Source of the DNA: Lolium rigidum | Lineage: Eukaryota > Streptophyta > Magnoliopsida > Poales > Poaceae | Reading direction: 5' to 3' | Assembly: GCF_022539505.1 (NCBI RefSeq) | Contig: NC_061510.1 | Coordinates: 395,542,249-395,606,248 of the forward strand | Length of the DNA stretch: 64,000 nt | Part shown: piece by piece, positions 23,520-32,692 of the stretch | Position numbering within the stretch: the first letter of the stretch is position 1 | Layout of the letters: the number at the start of each line of letters is the position of its first letter | Made by a program: the position numbers and the translations under genes | Notes under the pieces: generated by a model | Seen by the model: only the letters and a program-made list of their open reading frames with translations | The model's database searches: none | Told to the model about the DNA's origin: nothing

Positions 23520-24340
23520 CCCAGTTACGTACGGTTGTAACGGGTACTTTTGTAGTGGCTGAAACTGATATTTTTCTCTTGCACATGGGTTATAAGTTGT
23601 AACTGGTATTTAGCGCATGAGTTGCAACTCGTACTTTCTAAATTGCGTATGTGCTACAACCACTGTTCAAAAAATCGTCCGATTCAACGATTAATCGTCC
23701 GATTAATCCCTATTCAGTGGTCACCGATTAGCCGATTAACTTATTTATCGCTCGATTAATTGGCCGATTTGCCTATTAATCGCTAATCGTCAGTCGACCG
23801 AGTTGACCCCGATAAGCGATTTCCTCAACATTGGCTACAACTAATATTTTTTCAGTTGCCCACATGTTGCAACTGGTATTTCGCGAGTTACATAAGGGTT
23901 GCAACTTGTATTTTTTTTAAGTTGCACATTGTCTAGAACTGATGCTTTCTCAGTTGCGCGTGGTCTGCAACTGGTATTTTTGCAGTTGTGCACTGTCTGA
24001 AGCTGGTATTTTTGCAGTTGCGCGCAGGTTGTAACTTGTAACTAGTATATTTTTTCCACGGGTGAAACTGATATTTTACGGTTCCGCGTAGGTTGCTACT
24101 AGTATTTTTCAGTTGTGCACAAGTTGCAACTGTTATTTCGTCAGTTGTGCACATGTTACAACTGGTAGTTACGAATTACGTATGAGTTGCAACTGGTATT
24201 TGCTCAGTTGAGCCTGGGTTGCAACTGTTATTTTCTCAGTTGCCACGGGTTGCAATTGGCACTTATGTTGCAACTGATATTTCTCCGTTACACATGGATT
24301 ACAACTATTGCTACTAATATATTTCTCAGTGGACCACGGA
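23520..24340. repeat. GTTGCAACT-type degenerate minisatellite
   Basis: Units of about 35-48 bp built on GTTGCAACTGGTATTT followed by a TCAGTTG(C/T)GCAC(A)-like half recur roughly 15-18 times. Spacing is uneven and divergence heavy. Frames across it are repeat artefacts. A hAT-like MITE splits it at 23661-23833. It lies a few hundred bases 3' of paralogue C. Confidence 0.75.
23661..23833. mobile_element. hAT-like MITE (173 bp) with 8-bp target duplication
   Basis: The sequence is bounded by CACTGTTCAAAAAATCG and, inverted, CAATGTTGAGGAAATCG, which are similar hAT-type ends (CANTGTT). GCTACAAC occurs on both sides (23653-23660 and 23834-23841), the 8-bp duplication expected of hAT. The interior is full of CGATTAAT motifs. 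Because the host minisatellite itself is rich in ACAAC-like words, the duplication alone would be weak; ends and duplication together are convincing. Confidence 0.7.
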
Positions 24341-24814
24341 TTGCAACAGTCTCTTCGCTCTCAGCTAAAAAGTACAGAACCGGTAGAACAAAAAAATCTA
24401 CGGTGAAAAAAGTAAAAGAAGAAAATCTCTACACACTATCCGTTTGTAGCAAACTTACATCCGGCCCAACAAAAACGAATGAAAAGCCTCCGGGATCGCT
24501 CTACCACACAGGCCACGATTTGCAGTAGCCTACGATAGGGAACGAGAAAAAACAAGCCGATCGCTAATCTTATGATCACGTATCTAACTGCATAATCGAC
24601 TGAGATTTAATAACACTCAGGCGACTGATTTCTAGCAATTTCGCAAAATTATACAACATATAAAATTTCTTTGAGGGGATGATAATACTCCATATAAAAT
24701 TTCAGTTTGTAAACAACAAACTGAGGACATTTGTACTATATATTTACAAACACCAGAACAAACTAGGCTGGGGTCAAACGAAACCACAGTTTGACGATGA
24801 GATGGCATGCTGAA
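24341..24814. other. 3' flank of paralogue C; no separate gene
   Basis: 24690-24814 shares blocks with 15522-15634 (ATAATACTCCATANAAAATTTCAG, ACCAGAACAAACTA, GATGGCATGC), showing that the duplication covered the 3' region of the gene as well. Confidence 0.6.
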
Positions 24815-25144
24815 TTAATTGAGGTAACCTTGTGCATCTATCTGCGATTCTTTCTCTGGATTAAAAACCTCACATACACTTTCCCAAACAATATGGCGAA
24901 TGGACCAAAAGAGGACTACTAGGAAAGGGAAATAACTTGAAATCACAGCGAGGAAGAAGAGAGGGACCGGTTTTGAGGACGTTAAGCCGTAATAGATGAA
25001 TACCGGCCAGGTGACAGTGAGCAGCACCATGAGGACAAGAGACACTACGGCTGAGATCTGGCGGCGGCAACGGCGGTTAGCCTCCTCATCTGGCTCAGCC
25101 GTGGCGACGAGGGAGTCGAGGAGACCGTTCTCGACGTCTGCCAT
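24815..25144 (-). CDS. Small two-TM protein of unknown function, paralogue C (intact)
   Basis: A single open frame of 109 residues, with ATG at 25144 and TAA at the 24815 end. Residues 1-30 are polar and acidic, ending in a basic cluster (EEANRRCRRQ). Residues ~31-52 (AVVSLVLMVLLTVTWPVFIYYG) and ~60-82 (VPLFFLAVISSYFPFLVVLF) are two strong hydrophobic segments. The tail is amphipathic and polar (SIRHIVWESVCEVFNPEKES). There is no signal-peptide-like N-terminus, so a two-pass membrane protein with both ends on the same side is likely. Promoter, N-terminus, C-terminus and 3' flank recur in the partial copies at 11.6-11.8 and 15.6-15.8 kb, a local gene cluster later split by transposons. I do not recognise the family and infer no function. 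Confidence 0.75.
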   Translation of the reverse strand: MADVENGLLDSLVATAEPDEEANRRCRRQISAVVSLVLMVLLTVTWPVFIYYGLTSSKPVPLFFLAVISSYFPFLVVLFWSIRHIVWESVCEVFNPEKESQIDAQGYLN

Positions 25145-25235
25145 TATCCGTAATTGCCTGCTGCTTTGGTTATGATCTAGATATTATTCGTCTCCTTTGG
25201 CCTCTCCCTTTTCTGGTACACGACTCCACCTAGCT

Positions 25236-25245
25236 CCTTATATTG
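25236..25245 (-). promoter_or_regulatory. Probable TATA box of paralogue C
   Basis: The minus strand reads CAATATAAGG about 95 nt before the ATG. It is conserved in position in paralogue A, as is the farther upstream block CGGAGATGNGNACGTNTACA (about 25280 and 11946). Confidence 0.55.
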
Positions 25246-25579
25246 CTCTGGCTGGGTGGACTTGAACAACGAACCGACTCGGAGATGTGCACGTTTACAA
25301 TCCGGAATCCTTTTATTGTTCTATTATATCTACGAAGAAGACTTCTGAGCCGCACGGATAAAGAGGGACAGTTGTCCGTTTGGGGTGATTAGCGTCTGCG
25401 TCTCCAATGACGATCCCCGGGGCAAGAATTTTCTAGACATGATGGAGACGGGCTACCCGCGCTCTGGCGACCGCGCCACGCCGGCGCTCGACCCCAGGTC
25501 GACGGCAGCCCCCTCCCTCTAGCCCTAGGATCCATCCCCTCCCACCTCCTACTCCCCACCCACCATAGCCAACATCTGT

Positions 25580-26069
25580 CCGTGCCGGCGAGGCTTGTCT
25601 TCACCACGGCTGTCCGCTCGACGGCCACGGTGCAGGCGGCCGGAGCTCCCGGTGCCGAGCCCGTTCCTCCTTGCTGCGACGGCGACGCACTTCTCCCCGG
25701 CCAACGCGACAGCAGCCGCAGAGCAGCTTCCTCCCTCGCGTCCAACGGAGCCGGCGTGCCGCCCTGCACCCCAGGTGCGGCTTTCCTGTCATCGATGCTC
25801 TCCACTTTTCATACCATGGTAGCTTATGCGGTCGGTGGTAGCTGCGAGTTCATGAGGTTTTGGATCACGCCCGCTAGTCTATCCCCCCGAATCAATGTCC
25901 ACTGCGTCGCCAATGCGTTGAATTACTTCTTCACTGCCTTCCCCGATTCTTTCTTGGTGCGTAGCCATGGCGGAGCGGTCTTCTCTGCTCTTGCTGCCTC
26001 ACCGACTGTCGCTTCATCCTCGCCACCAAGTCCGTGTGCCTGGGGCGATCGGAGTACCGCCTCCATTGG
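25580..26069 (+). pseudogene. LINE ORF1-like fragment, left part (interrupted by copia-like element)
   Basis: A plus-strand frame (MPARLVFTTAVRST... LSPRINVHCVANALNYFFTAFPDSF... SPPSPCAWGDRS) runs into the copia-like LTR at 26070. The last codons before the insertion in another frame (CLGRSEYRLHW) join naturally to 30621 onward (GLWRRWPW), which leads into a CCHC-bearing LINE ORF1. Assignment to LINE ORF1 rests on that right-hand part; this piece alone is not diagnostic. Confidence 0.5.
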
Positions 26070-26107
26070 TGTTAGAGATATATTTGGTATAGATATATTA
26101 GGTAGTA

Positions 26108-28163
26108 CTAGCAAAAGTGCCCGTGCGTTGCACCGGGATAAATAAATATTCAAATTCTCCTGTAAGGTATTTGTGTTGACACTTTTCGTTTTGGTCACCA
26201 TCGTAATCAATACTAAAAATCCATCAGTAATATGCTAATGTGGCACACTGTATATGCTTTTCTTGGTATAAGTTTGTCCTATTAATCAACCACAGTTAGA
26301 CGTGCGTTCTCAATCACGCTACACCGTACATGCGGTAGTGCCACATCAATATACCATTGGCGTTAAGAAGAGAAAAAGGAGACGAATAAATCGTTGGCTG
26401 CTATTATAGTTTAACTATATTACAAAAATTATCCCCAAATAAACTCTAATTTGCATGCTACCAAGATATAAAACTACATTCATTGTCATCCATTTAGCTG
26501 TGATATAAAAATATCAAAACAAACACAATGGCTCACATGATAGACTGATTTTGTACAAATAGAGACTATTGTGTTGTCGATCTGGCAAGATTCTTCACAT
26601 GAAGCTAATAATAATTAGATCTAATAATTATTTAAAGTCCATAAAACCGATCTTTCATGGTAGAAATATCATCTGCCTGCTCGAACTAAACTGAGTTAGT
26701 CTTGTAACTCAGCTTCGTAGACCATTACCATAATTATTAATCTGCATAAACCTCAACCGGTAGGTCTGTGTGTAAAACTAAATTGTGTATCCAAATTTTC
26801 CAGGTGGAGGCACATTTACTATTTTTGTGTGCACTTTACAGATTCAGAATATGATTGTATCTGAAATAAGATGATACAAAATATTTCACGGTTGAGAAAT
26901 TCAAGAAGAGGGCCAACAAAGTTTTTGCTCTCCTCAAACTTATTAGTGGCTTGGGGCTTAGATATCACCTCACGTCCTCGCTCCTCACCCCTCCCGGTGG
27001 CGCGCTTTTTCCGTTGGTTCATGGCGATGGCGTCGAGGCGCCTCCCGACCGTTGCTCCGTTCGCCAACGCCATTGTTGGCCTATCGAGCTTAGATTCGAC
27101 CAACAGTGCCACCTCCCCAAGTCAACGCCCTCATCGGGCTATATTCGTTTTCCTTCCTCTTTTCTTTTCCGCAAATTCATCTGATATCCTTCAGATCATT
27201 GGATATTAGCTCCAAAAATGATGTTGCTGCTTTTTTTATTTTGTAACGGGGCTTGTTAACAATCGTAGACTCCATCAGATCCTCTTTCTAAGAAAGACTC
27301 CATGGAACAAAAAAAAAGGAGAGACCCTCTCACCTAAGGACCTGCCGGTGCAGAGCCCAGACCAGACTGGCCCACAATCTTTGCTTGGCCCAGCTAGCAA
27401 CCGAGTTCCTCCCCAAGCCATATCCGATAACCTCCCCACTCGGTAGACTCCATTCCCTGCAGGCTGCTGCAGACTACCAGCGCCACGCCGCCCAGCACCA
27501 GTTCCTCGCGGCCCCTTCTCTCCCTCTCACGCGACGGCGCACGCGACGCCCGACGACGTCGGCCAGGGCCAGGGCTGCATCACTCGCGCCGGGATCTCTC
27601 CTCCGGGTCTGAGGCTTTTTCCCAATTTTGTCTGATCGATTCCAACCTTATGGGTTTTTCTTTAATTTCCTCCTTCCCCAAATTCTGCGGATCGCGATCC
27701 CTTTCCTTCCTTTAATTCCATCTTTCAATCGGGTCCCTCAACAACGTTCATTCGATACCTGCCTTCCATCTTTGCTGATTCTATTGTTCCAAATCAGCTT
27801 ATTATAATCCAGAAAATTTAGGCATATAAACCGGTGAAACTCGTTATAGGCGAGCGAGGTGGGACTATTGACACGAAATATTCGTTCGTGAGCCAGCATT
27901 GGGATATTTTGAACAAAAAGCCCAATGGTGGCCCTGTTCGCGATCTCTACCCATGGCGGCCAAGCGAGCCAGATGCGTGCGCGGCGGTGAAGTCTACGGG
28001 AGAGAAAAAAAGCCGTGGCAGAGCAGTTCTGAAAAACTAAAACGAACCGGTATGGGGCAATTTGATGTATTATGTGATTTGGTGGGAGGGCAAAACGGTC
28101 CCAAAAAATGCGTTGACGAAACTTTTTGGCAGAAACCTTAGCTCCTTTATTATTAGGTATAGA
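26108..28163 (-). mobile_element. Helitron inserted in the copia-like 5' LTR
   Basis: On the minus strand it begins TCTATACCTAATAATAAAG and ends ...GCACTTTTGCTAG followed by host T. Before the end is a hairpin, CCCGGTGC/GCACGGG (7-bp stem with one bulge), about 8 nt before CTAG. 5' TC, 3' CTAG, a terminal hairpin and insertion between A and T are Helitron hallmarks. Compared with the intact 3' LTR, the host LTR resumes in register apart from an extra TA. No Rep/helicase ORF is seen, so it is non-autonomous. The interior around 27360-27720 resembles a captured 5' UTR/first exon (GC-rich, flanked by T-rich intron-like sequence). Confidence 0.75.
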
Positions 28164-28285
28164 TATAGGATTTGTAATCTCTAGGAGAGCTATCTTAGCC
28201 TCCAAGTCTTGTACCACTATATATACTCGCCCGAGAGGCTCAATACAACATCCATCATATCTCTCTCCCTCTCTATCCTTCTACA

Positions 28286-28297
28286 TGGTATCAGAAT
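28286..28297 (+). promoter_or_regulatory. Primer-binding site (initiator tRNA-Met type)
   Basis: TGGTATCAGAAT immediately follows the LTR end. TGGTATCAGA is the standard plant initiator-Met primer site of copia elements. Confidence 0.85.
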
Positions 28298-30430
28298 GGC
28301 ACGCTCCTTGACCTAGCCGCCGCAAGGTTTCCGCGCCGCCCCCGGGGAGACCGATCTTCATGATCTACTCCGGGGGCCGCGCAATCCGTATGAGGGTTCG
28401 TTCGCCGATCCGTTGATCCGCTGCCCTTGAGTCTTTTCTTTCCAATCCGTAGATTGGTTTTCTTTTTGCGTCGCCGGTCGCTCGACCGGCGTTTTCCTTT
28501 TTTGTTTTACCGATCATAGATCGGATTGAGTCGCCCATCGCCCTCATCTTCTTGCGCCTCTACTCCGACAACTGCATCGACCTGCACCGGCCATCAACCG
28601 CACGGCACAGCCGCACGTGCCGCACACGGGGCGCTCCTACGTGCGACGCAACAGGTTGTCTCACTCGCGCGGTCTCCATCGCCGGCTCGTCTCCACTGTC
28701 ATCGCCCGGGACATCGCCGACAACGTTTCTGCCACGACAGGAGTTTGCAGGAATTCTCTGCCGCGGCTGGAAGCAGGACAGATCCGTCAGGCGGCCGGCG
28801 CCACGTCCCGGCCGACCGGCCTCAGCACCAGACGGGCCGGCGCCACGGTCGGCAGACCGGCCACCTGACCGGACCACCCGGCGCTACAGCCGGTCCGGTC
28901 GGCTTCCAGACCAGGTCAGACCAGACCAAACCGGGCCCAGAACCGGTGCCTACCGCCATCCAGGGGCTTCCGCCCAGTCATCCGGCGCCCAGGCCGGCAT
29001 ACCGGGCTCCAGGCCGGTTGGACCGGCGCCCGCGCTGGTCAGACCGGGCCCCATGACGGTTGGACCGGCGCCCAGGCCGGTCGTACCGGACCCTTGGCCG
29101 ACCATCCAGCCGTGCATCCGGCACCATAGGCGTCCGGTTCTGCAGCGTCATCGCCTTCGATCTGCGCGTTGTCCACGCCATGGCGCGTATCGTGCCGGCG
29201 TCGGTCTGATCAACCGACCCCGCGCACGTCAACACCAAGCACGTCCCCGAGCACGCGCCTACCACCGATCGAGTATCGGGTTGCCGCTGCATCGGCCCTT
29301 CGGGCCGGAACGCTGCCGCCTTTGGTCCACGCTACCGGCTTCCGACGCGCCTTCCGACGCGTGTACGTAGCTGGTGGTCTCCCGCCGCTGCACCGACTCG
29401 CGCCCTGCAGCTACGCCGACCCCTCGGGCCGTGCCGTTGCTGCACGCGGTCACCTTCGCCGTCCCCTGCGCATCGATGTCCGAGGCCACCACAGCGCCGC
29501 CCCTTCGGCGCGGGTCGCCTCCGTCCGCGCATGGTCTTCGTCACGCCGCTGGTTCTTCCTCGCCTACTTCGTGTACCGCCACTGCGCCCCCACCCCAGGT
29601 CGCCGCTGGGCTCGCCAACCACTTCAGGTCGCGCAGGGCTCGCCGACCACCGCAACGCCCGTCTAGGCGTCCAGCATGACCACCCCTGGTCACCGCTGGG
29701 TTAGCCGCCTTCAACGTCTCCAACCGTCTCGACTTCGTCGCCCGTGCCATCGCCTCGTCCCCGTCTACACCACCTGCTACTCTACTCTGAGAACCGCGGG
29801 CAGCGTCGGCATCTCTCCGTATGCGACCGCGACGCTTCCGGAGGCCTACTCTGCTAGTCCCTCTGACATGGCGACAAATTCATGATGGTCCCTGCCCCTC
29901 GCATACCCGGTACTGGCAACACCGGAAGTGCCATCGTCCCCGACACGTTCCCGAGTCTGGCAAACTCGCGCCGGACGTCTCGTCTTCATCGGCTTCGACA
30001 ATGTCTTTTTCGGCATCGTCTCTACGACTGCCTCGACCACGTCACCGACTTCTTCTATGTGTACTCGGTTCTGGCAAAACCGAAGTATGCCTTCGTCCCC
30101 GACGTGCGCCTGGTTCCGGCAAAACTATGGTTGCACTTCGTCCTCGACGGCTCCGACTGCATCGACTTCGGCATCGACAACCTCCACGACTGCCTCGACG
30201 CGTCTCCGTCACTCTCCTCGCGCACTACGCGCTTGCGGCTACATCGACACCGGCACCCGCCCACGGCAATCCCTCGCGCGGCTCCCTCGACCAAAGGTTG
30301 CAGCACCCACGCTCTCGGCTACCTCGACATCGGCACGAAGGGCTACCACCTCGCCTGCGCCTCACTAGCTTCTTCCCCAATCTGACCATCCGTGATGCTA
30401 CTGTTGTTCACGCCACTACCGCTACGACTG
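28298..30430 (+). other. GC-rich non-coding interior of the copia-like element
   Basis: Numerous overlapping open frames reflect high GC and lack of stops; none has retroviral motifs. Between about 28780 and 29100 a short motif (GACCGGCGCCCAGGCCGGT-like) recurs imperfectly many times. Between about 29900 and 30200, GGTTCTGGCAAAA-like and CTTCGTCCCCGACG-like words repeat. I cannot assign a protein. Confidence 0.7.
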
Positions 30431-30438
30431 CGGGGGAG

Positions 30439-30620
30439 TGTTATAGATATATTTGGTATAGGTATATTAGGTAGTATAGGATTTGTAATCTCTATCTACC
30501 ATATCTCTAGGAGAGCTATCTTAGCCTCCAAGTCTTGTACCACTATATATACTCGCCCGAGAGGCTCAATACAACATCCATCATATTCTGCATATCTCTC
30601 TCCCTCTCTATCCTTCTACA
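30439..30620 (+). repeat. 3' LTR of the copia-like element (182 bp)
   Basis: TGTTATAGATATATTTGG... to ...TATCCTTCTACA, with an internal TATATATA motif (about 30544) as probable core promoter. It aligns with the two halves of the 5' LTR at 26070-26107 and 28164-28285. Confidence 0.88.
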
Positions 30621-31550
30621 ATCGGCCTGTGGCGGCGGTGGCCTTGGTGCCCTACAGGCGCTCGAGGGAAGGAGACAGCCTCTCGGCTCACGAGCCACCT
30701 TTTTTCCTGCCCTCTGCCTCCGTGGAGGAAGACCGGTCAACTGAGGACGTGGGCGCCGTGGGGCCCGCCACTCACGGAACGGTCAACGATGGTGAAATGG
30801 TTGCCTCCTGCATCACTTTCCCTTCCTACGACCACTCTCCATCCCCGTTCCGTCCCAATCCTATCCCCTACCTCCACTCTTCCGCTGCCTCTAGCCCTGG
30901 GTCGCCGCCCGCCGTGAATCCTGCCGACCGGCGTGCCGATGGAGAGCATGGGCTGCGTTGTGCTATCCCATCCATCGCGCCTCTTTTTCCTCGCCAGAAC
31001 TTTGCCCAAAACCCGCCCCCGTCCCCCTCTCCCCTTCGATCCAGATGCAGAAGAGCTTCACTCGCTCCCCGGAGAGCCCCACCTTGGACTGGTCCATGCC
31101 ATCCACCTGTGGCCTAGGCGGAGCCTCGTGCTCCACACTCTCCTATAAGGAGGCCCTGCTCTCCTCCCCGCTCCACCGCACCGCTCTGACCCCTCGCCGC
31201 CTCTGTTTCTCTCCCATCCGAGACCGCCCCCTCTGCTACCGGTGCCTCTCGCCGGACCACGGCGTCTGTGACTGTAGAGATCCGGTGAGGTGCAAAGGCT
31301 GCGGGCGCTTCGACCACCGGCGCAGAGGATGTGATCTCCCTCCCTTGACTTTTGTTCGATCCGCCCCTTTCTCCCATGTGCTTATCCCTCCGCCCCGCCG
31401 TCTCACAGGTTGCGAAGGACTGGATCGACGCGGGGATCTCCCTCGACGCATCCTCCGGGCTCTGGTGCGGTGGCCCATCAAGCTGGCATGGGTGGGCTCC
31501 CACGGGGTTTCCTCACCCGCCCCACCATGCCCTACCCACGCCATGTGGCG
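30621..31550 (+). pseudogene. LINE ORF1 fragment, right part, with CCHC knuckles
   Basis: The plus-strand coding trace includes a Pro/Ser-rich stretch, the phrase SPTLDWSMPST, and then two adjacent zinc knuckles (CYRCLSPDHGVCDCRDP and CKGCGRFDHRRRGC), as in grass LINE ORF1. Frames change at least once (30392-31117 versus 30958-31575). It is cut at 31550 by the LTR that starts at 31551. It belongs to a different LINE family from the copy at 16.3-23.3 kb, judging by the knuckle sequences. Confidence 0.65.
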
Positions 31551-32146
31551 TGATACGTCTCAAACGTATCTATAATTTCTTATGTTCCATGCTAGTTTTA
31601 TGACAATACTCACATGTTTTACATACACTTTATATCATTTTGATGCATTTTCCGGCACTAACCTATTAACAAGATGCTGAAGCGCCAGTTCATGTTTTCT
31701 GCTGTTTTTGGTTTCAGAAATCCTACACAGGAAATATTCTCTGAATTGGACGAAACAAAAGCCCACGGTCTTATTTTCCACGGAGCCTTCCAGAACACCG
31801 AAGAGGAGACGGAGAGGGGGCACGAGGCGGCCACACCATAGGGGGGCGCGGCCCCACCCCTGACCGCGCCGCCTTATGGGGTGGGCCCCTCGAGCGTCCC
31901 CCAACTCTTCCCCTTCGCCTATATAATCCTTCCATCGCGAAAACCCTAGTACCGAGAGCCACGATACGAGAAAAGTTCCAGAGACGCCACCGCCGTCAAC
32001 CCCATCTCGGGGGGTTCTGAAGATCACCTCCGGCACCCTGTCGGAGAGGGGAATCATCACCGGAGTGCTCTACATCACCATGCCCGCATCCGGACTGATG
32101 CGTGAGTAGTTCATCCTTGGACTATGGGTCCATAGCAGTAGCTAGA
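31551..32146 (+). repeat. Outer part of an element-1-type LTR
   Basis: Starts TGATACGTCTCAAACGTATC and runs to ATAGCAGTAGCTAGA at 32146. By eye it matches the element 1 LTR (5884-6477, reversed) much more closely than the element 2 LTR, including the CTCAAAC start variant and the TTATATAGG region. It covers just the LTR portion that is missing after 11244, and it ends with TCTAG (reversed), the same five bases that end the other half. The preceding bases TGGCG (31546-31550) would be the outer target duplication of element 1. Confidence 0.85.
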
Positions 32147-32153
32147 TGATACG

Positions 32154-32536
32154 TGACAATGTATCAACTTGTCAATGCCTATGGATTGTAGGCTAGGGTT
32201 TAGTTGGAAGTAGAGGGCAAGTAGATCTCGAAGGTTTCAGCCGAAAAGTACTCGACGATTATGAAAATTAGGGTTTGTGACAATGATTCGATGATCTCTT
32301 CGTCCCTCGACTCCCCCTTTATATAGGAGGTGGAGCCGAGGGATTCGTGCTGTACAAGTTACAGAGTCCGGGACGGTTTCTAACTTATCCCGCCAGATTA
32401 CAAATAACACTTCCTATTACAACTCTAGCTTTCCTTAATATATCTTGGGCTCCCGAATCTTCTTATTCTTCGGGTAGTGGGCCTTCAGTAAACCCCGGTA
32501 CTATCTTCGGCAGGCCCATTTGGGATGCCTATGTCA
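32154..32536 (-). mobile_element. 3' LTR (383 bp) of a further LTR retrotransposon
   Basis: On the minus strand this reads TGACATAGGCATCCCAAATG ... ACATTGTCA. It is preceded (minus sense) by a polypurine-like TCTCGGGGCTAC at 32537-32548 and internal sequence up to the gap. A TATATAA motif lies in the middle (about 32318). Between it and the LTR piece ending at 32146 are seven bases, TGATACG, which look like the first bases of a TGATACGTCTC-type LTR, that is, the other end of the element that begins at 11245. Confidence 0.7.
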
Positions 32537-32592
32537 GTAGCCCCGAGATTTTGCTTGAATCGTAGAGTCGGGGAAAATCTCCGTTTATTTTC

Positions 32593-32692
32593 NNNNNNNN
32601 NNNNNNNNNNNNNNNNNNNNNNNNNNNNNNNNNNNNNNNNNNNNNNNNNNNNNNNNNNNNNNNNNNNNNNNNNNNNNNNNNNNNNNNNNNNN
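32593..32692. other. Scaffold gap of 100 Ns
   Basis: Second placeholder gap. With the first, it isolates 11606-32592 as a contig whose placement is not supported by continuous sequence. Confidence 0.98.

Larger units (their letters stand above)
26070..30620 (+). mobile_element. Non-autonomous copia-like LTR retrotransposon with nested Helitron
   Basis: 5' LTR: TGTTAGAGATATATTTGG at 26070, split by a Helitron at 26108-28163, ending CTACA at 28285. A TGGTATCAGA primer site follows directly. 3' LTR: 30439-30620, preceded by the polypurine tract CGGGGGAG (30431-30438). Flanks are ATTGG (26065-26069) and ATCGG (30621-30625), a 5-bp duplication with one mismatch. The interior (28286-30430) is GC-rich and shows no gag, protease, integrase or RT, so it would have needed trans-acting proteins. 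The two LTRs differ by small deletions (a TATCTACCATATCTC-like stretch and TTCTGCATA are missing from the 5' copy). Confidence 0.85.

Noticed and set aside
28552..29370. Long plus frames within the copia-like interior
   Set aside because: High GC and few stops explain them; no gag, integrase or RT motif and no consistent frame.
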